Both the position numbers and the translations under genes were made by a program. Below are positions 61,401 to 64,000 of a stretch of 64,000 nucleotides of DNA, one piece after another. The stretch's first letter is position 1; the number at the start of each line of letters is the position of its first letter. This DNA is from Pseudorasbora parva (taxonomy: Eukaryota > Chordata > Actinopteri > Cypriniformes > Gobionidae): positions 32,139,047-32,203,046 of the forward strand of contig NC_090182.1 in NCBI RefSeq assembly GCF_024679245.1. Direction: 5' to 3'. The notes below the pieces were generated by a model. It saw nothing but the letters and a program-made list of their open reading frames with translations. It searched no databases and was not told where the DNA came from.

Positions 61401-63029
61401 TTGAAACTTTGTCTATATTAAGGATGTCTTTTCTACATTTCACCAAAAACCACACCACAAAAGAATTGTGGAAAACTCAGTAAACCTTTGCTTGATATAT
61501 TTTTACTTGCGACATGGGAACAAAATATGCACTAAATTAATGATCTCTTAAATAATTTCTAATTTCACTAAACTTTAGTGTCGTGATTAATTTATTTATT
61601 TGGTATTAAACATGGATCTTTATTTAACAGGACTTATATCTGCTTTTGTAGGCTCATTTTGTAAATATAAGCACCTAATTTGTATGTGCAAACTGGTGCC
61701 AGCGTGATGAGACGTCATGCCCGGCTAGATTTGCAGAGAACTCGTTCATCTTCGGATGCAGAGTTACAAAAAATCCGCTGCACACCGCCAGGCGAAATGG
61801 GGTCTTGCGGACACAACGCGCACGACTGCCCCCTCCGCGTCAACGTCATTTTTGCCGCGCACACCCTCGCGCTCATGCGGACGCGTCGAGTATAAACAAG
61901 GCTTTACTCGTGTCACAAGCAGCATAAGTTGAAGATTTCTCAACTTTTCAAGCGCCAGTGCAGGCGTCATTCAGTCAGATTGCCCTATGCAAATTGAGTA
62001 TGAGGACATACGTCATGGTAGCTTGCTGTCACGTGACAAATTGGGCAGTGTTGGGCCCGTCCACCATTTTGGGATGCCAGGGGCAACACTGTAAGAGCGA
62101 TACAGAGATCGGAGCAGGAAAGACGGCTCGAGGAATTATCACGTCGTTTAAACGGAAATTTTTTAAAATGGAAAATAAAAAGAAATGGAGGTTAACTACA
62201 GGGAGAAATTGCTACCAGCACCAGGCAGAGGTATTTAGAGGAGCTGGATGATATCAAAAACGTCAATCCATACTGCTCGCCTGCAGCTGAAATGTTTCTA
62301 TTTTTTTTTGTGTGCACTCTGAATAATAGATAAATATATCTCCCCACTATCCTGCAAGAGTCTAGTGCTCGTCCTCTCATTAACAGTGTTTTTCTCATAC
62401 TGACCATATTTAATACCTGATGACAAGTTTACATTTCTAAATGAATTTAACTAATAAAAAGGAACGCTTGTGTGCGCTGGTGCTTTTAGTCCACTCTTAA
62501 GTAACGTTAGACTAAATGCTCAGTACGTACATGTAACGTTAGAGGAAAATGACAGTCAACTAGCTATAGGCCTAAGTTGCTTTGAATATTAATAATTTTG
62601 GCATTAACATGTAAATTACATAAAATAAAATTATTGACAAAGAAAAATGACAGAATAGTTTTCAAAATGTTTAATACAAATAAATAAAGGATCGTGTTTA
62701 TCGGGTGTCAACACACTCCAGCATCGCGGTCACTAGTAAGACGATGTCTGACACCCCGTGGTGAAATAATGGCGTATGTTCACCAGCAGCTGCTTTCTCA
62801 GATCGGCTGGGGTGGATTAAAACTTCATGTTCCATTGAGTTTGGAAAATTATGTACATGGTAATCATCAGAATATCTCTTCTCCAGTCTCTGTCCGAATC
62901 CAATACCTGGAGGACCATCCTCCCAAAATGGTGGAAGGGGGAGGGGCGCGTTGTCGTGACGACATCTCCTCATTCTCAATACCCTAGAGCAGACGCTAGC
63001 CAATTGTGTTCAATAAATATAACTAAACA
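61401..63029. other. No gene recognised
   Basis: Includes two CpG-rich patches (61690-61920 and 62020-62160). Open frames of up to 101 codons occur on both strands without known domains. Repeat origin is likely but not shown. Confidence 0.35.
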
Positions 63030-63480
63030 TAAATAATACATTTTATAACTTTATTCAATTGCTGTATGTTTTTCATGCCTGTTAGACAGGTAGGAAGGTC
63101 ACAAGTAAATATGACATTTATTTTAATGGGTTTATGTGAAGAAGTAATTTTTTAAAGCCTAATAAATGTTGAAATAGATGAATCTATCAATTATACTGTA
63201 ACATTGAATGTCTATAATTAATGTTTAAAAAAATCTATTTCGCAGAGACATTAGTAGCAGTATATAAGGATATAAGTATATAATAACTGGACTTTGTTCA
63301 TAAAAATATGTCATTACAACAAATATTTAATTTGTCTTTTTGAAACGTTTCTACAATAATTTGGAGAGCAACTGAAATTATTACAGTATAAAAAATCTGA
63401 TGTTTTTAATTCTGTTTAGTTACAGAAAAATGTGATTAATTAGTTACTTTTTTAATCGATAACAGCACTAAATGTCATTT
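63030..63480. repeat. Interspersed repeat shared with 51420-51880
   Basis: Shared blocks include ACTTTATTCAATT, GACATTTATT/GACCTTTATT, GGGTTTATGT, TTCATAAAAA and GTTTCTACA, in the same order and orientation as inside the intron 6 nested element. It ends near 63478 with GATAACAGCACTAAATG. Confidence 0.55.
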
Positions 63481-64000
63481 TCATACCAGTATTCACATTC
63501 ACATACACATTCTTGTCCTTCATTACCTGTAATATAACAAGCCTAACAGTTTGACATGGCATAAGAAAATAAAAAAAAAAGAAATATTTGTGCATGCAAA
63601 GTCAATCTTTGAGCCAAATCAAAGAGCCTCCCACGAGTGAAAGAGAAAATGAATGCATGCAGGTCCGAAGTAAAAATTTATTTTATAATTTATACAAAAA
63701 TGTTTTGCTTTGTTAAATGTAACATTAGGGTGACAGTAATTTAGATGTAGCCTTTGTAAAAAAAAAAGCAAAAAAGAAAAAAAAAAAGCAAAATGTGAAG
63801 AAAAAAAAAGTTTTTTGACTATAGCAGGAGTCGGGGCCAGTGCTAGATGGACGAAAGGTGGTGATGATTCTAGGGTCCCCCAAATTTCAGCAACCGACAC
63901 TGGGGCCCCGGATACCCTAGCTTCGGCCATGCCAACAGTATCATTTAACCCATTAGTCTCACACATCCCTAACACCTAAAAAGTGTTCCACCATTTGTGT
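63481..64000. other. No gene recognised at the window end
   Basis: Poly-A rich (63745-63810), followed by GGGGCCAGTGCTAGATGG and TCCCCCAAATTTCAG, which look like part of a repeat running past the window edge. Confidence 0.4.

Noticed and set aside
62694..63003. Overlapping open frames of about 100 codons on both strands
   Set aside because: No recognisable domain, no splice signals, and both strands are equally open, which suggests chance.

Overview
The window reads as vertebrate, and specifically teleost fish, genomic DNA; the repeat families suggest a cyprinid (carp or zebrafish relatives). The reasons are two intron-containing vertebrate genes whose products closely resemble known fish proteins, cyprinid-type palindromic MITEs (short non-autonomous DNA transposons), tRNA-derived SINEs, many hAT and Tc1 copies, and long microsatellites. 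There is no prokaryotic-style gene packing and I saw no CRISPR array. The species cannot be named from the sequence alone.

Two host genes lie head to tail on the + strand. sparc (osteonectin) has a likely noncoding first exon ending at 15966 and nine coding exons from 20470 to 25231 (291 residues). g3bp1 has a noncoding first exon ending at 32432 and eleven coding exons from 33579 to 55618 (477 residues). All exon phases join without a break and the introns are GT-AG. SPARC is a secreted, calcium-binding matricellular glycoprotein. G3BP1 is a cytoplasmic RNA-binding protein that nucleates stress granules. Their adjacency matches the SPARC-ATOX1-G3BP1 order of mammals, but I found no atox1 exon in the 6.7 kb between them.

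Most of the rest is transposable elements, often nested. At 5.39-13.45 kb a decayed Tc1-like transposon on the - strand has been split by a SINE, by a young Ty3/gypsy LTR retrotransposon and by a hAT element that itself carries another insertion. The retrotransposon (6223-12204, 5-bp target duplication, near-identical LTRs, tRNA-Phe primer site) places integrase before reverse transcriptase, the unusual Gmr1-like order. It is broken by a frameshift near 9130 and by an 873-bp hAT insertion with a perfect 8-bp target duplication inside its reverse transcriptase.

Intron 4 of g3bp1 (36097-49455) is a second repeat store. It holds a hAT transposase remnant, a TTAA-flanked element with a perfect 20-bp hairpin, a three-level hAT nest (38339-42498, 40464-42315, 40709-41331), a Tc1 copy with an internal micro-inversion, a hAT with a perfect target duplication, a SINE and a second Tc1-like relic. 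Intron 2 holds a 1.6-kb hAT inside a MITE and a 63-bp miniature element. Intron 6 holds a 2.6-kb hAT. Downstream of g3bp1 (56-64 kb) I see only repeat debris, including a 5S-rRNA-derived repeat and a LINE reverse-transcriptase relic.

All boundaries were read by eye. Element family names rest on termini, target duplications and remembered family features, not on any database search.
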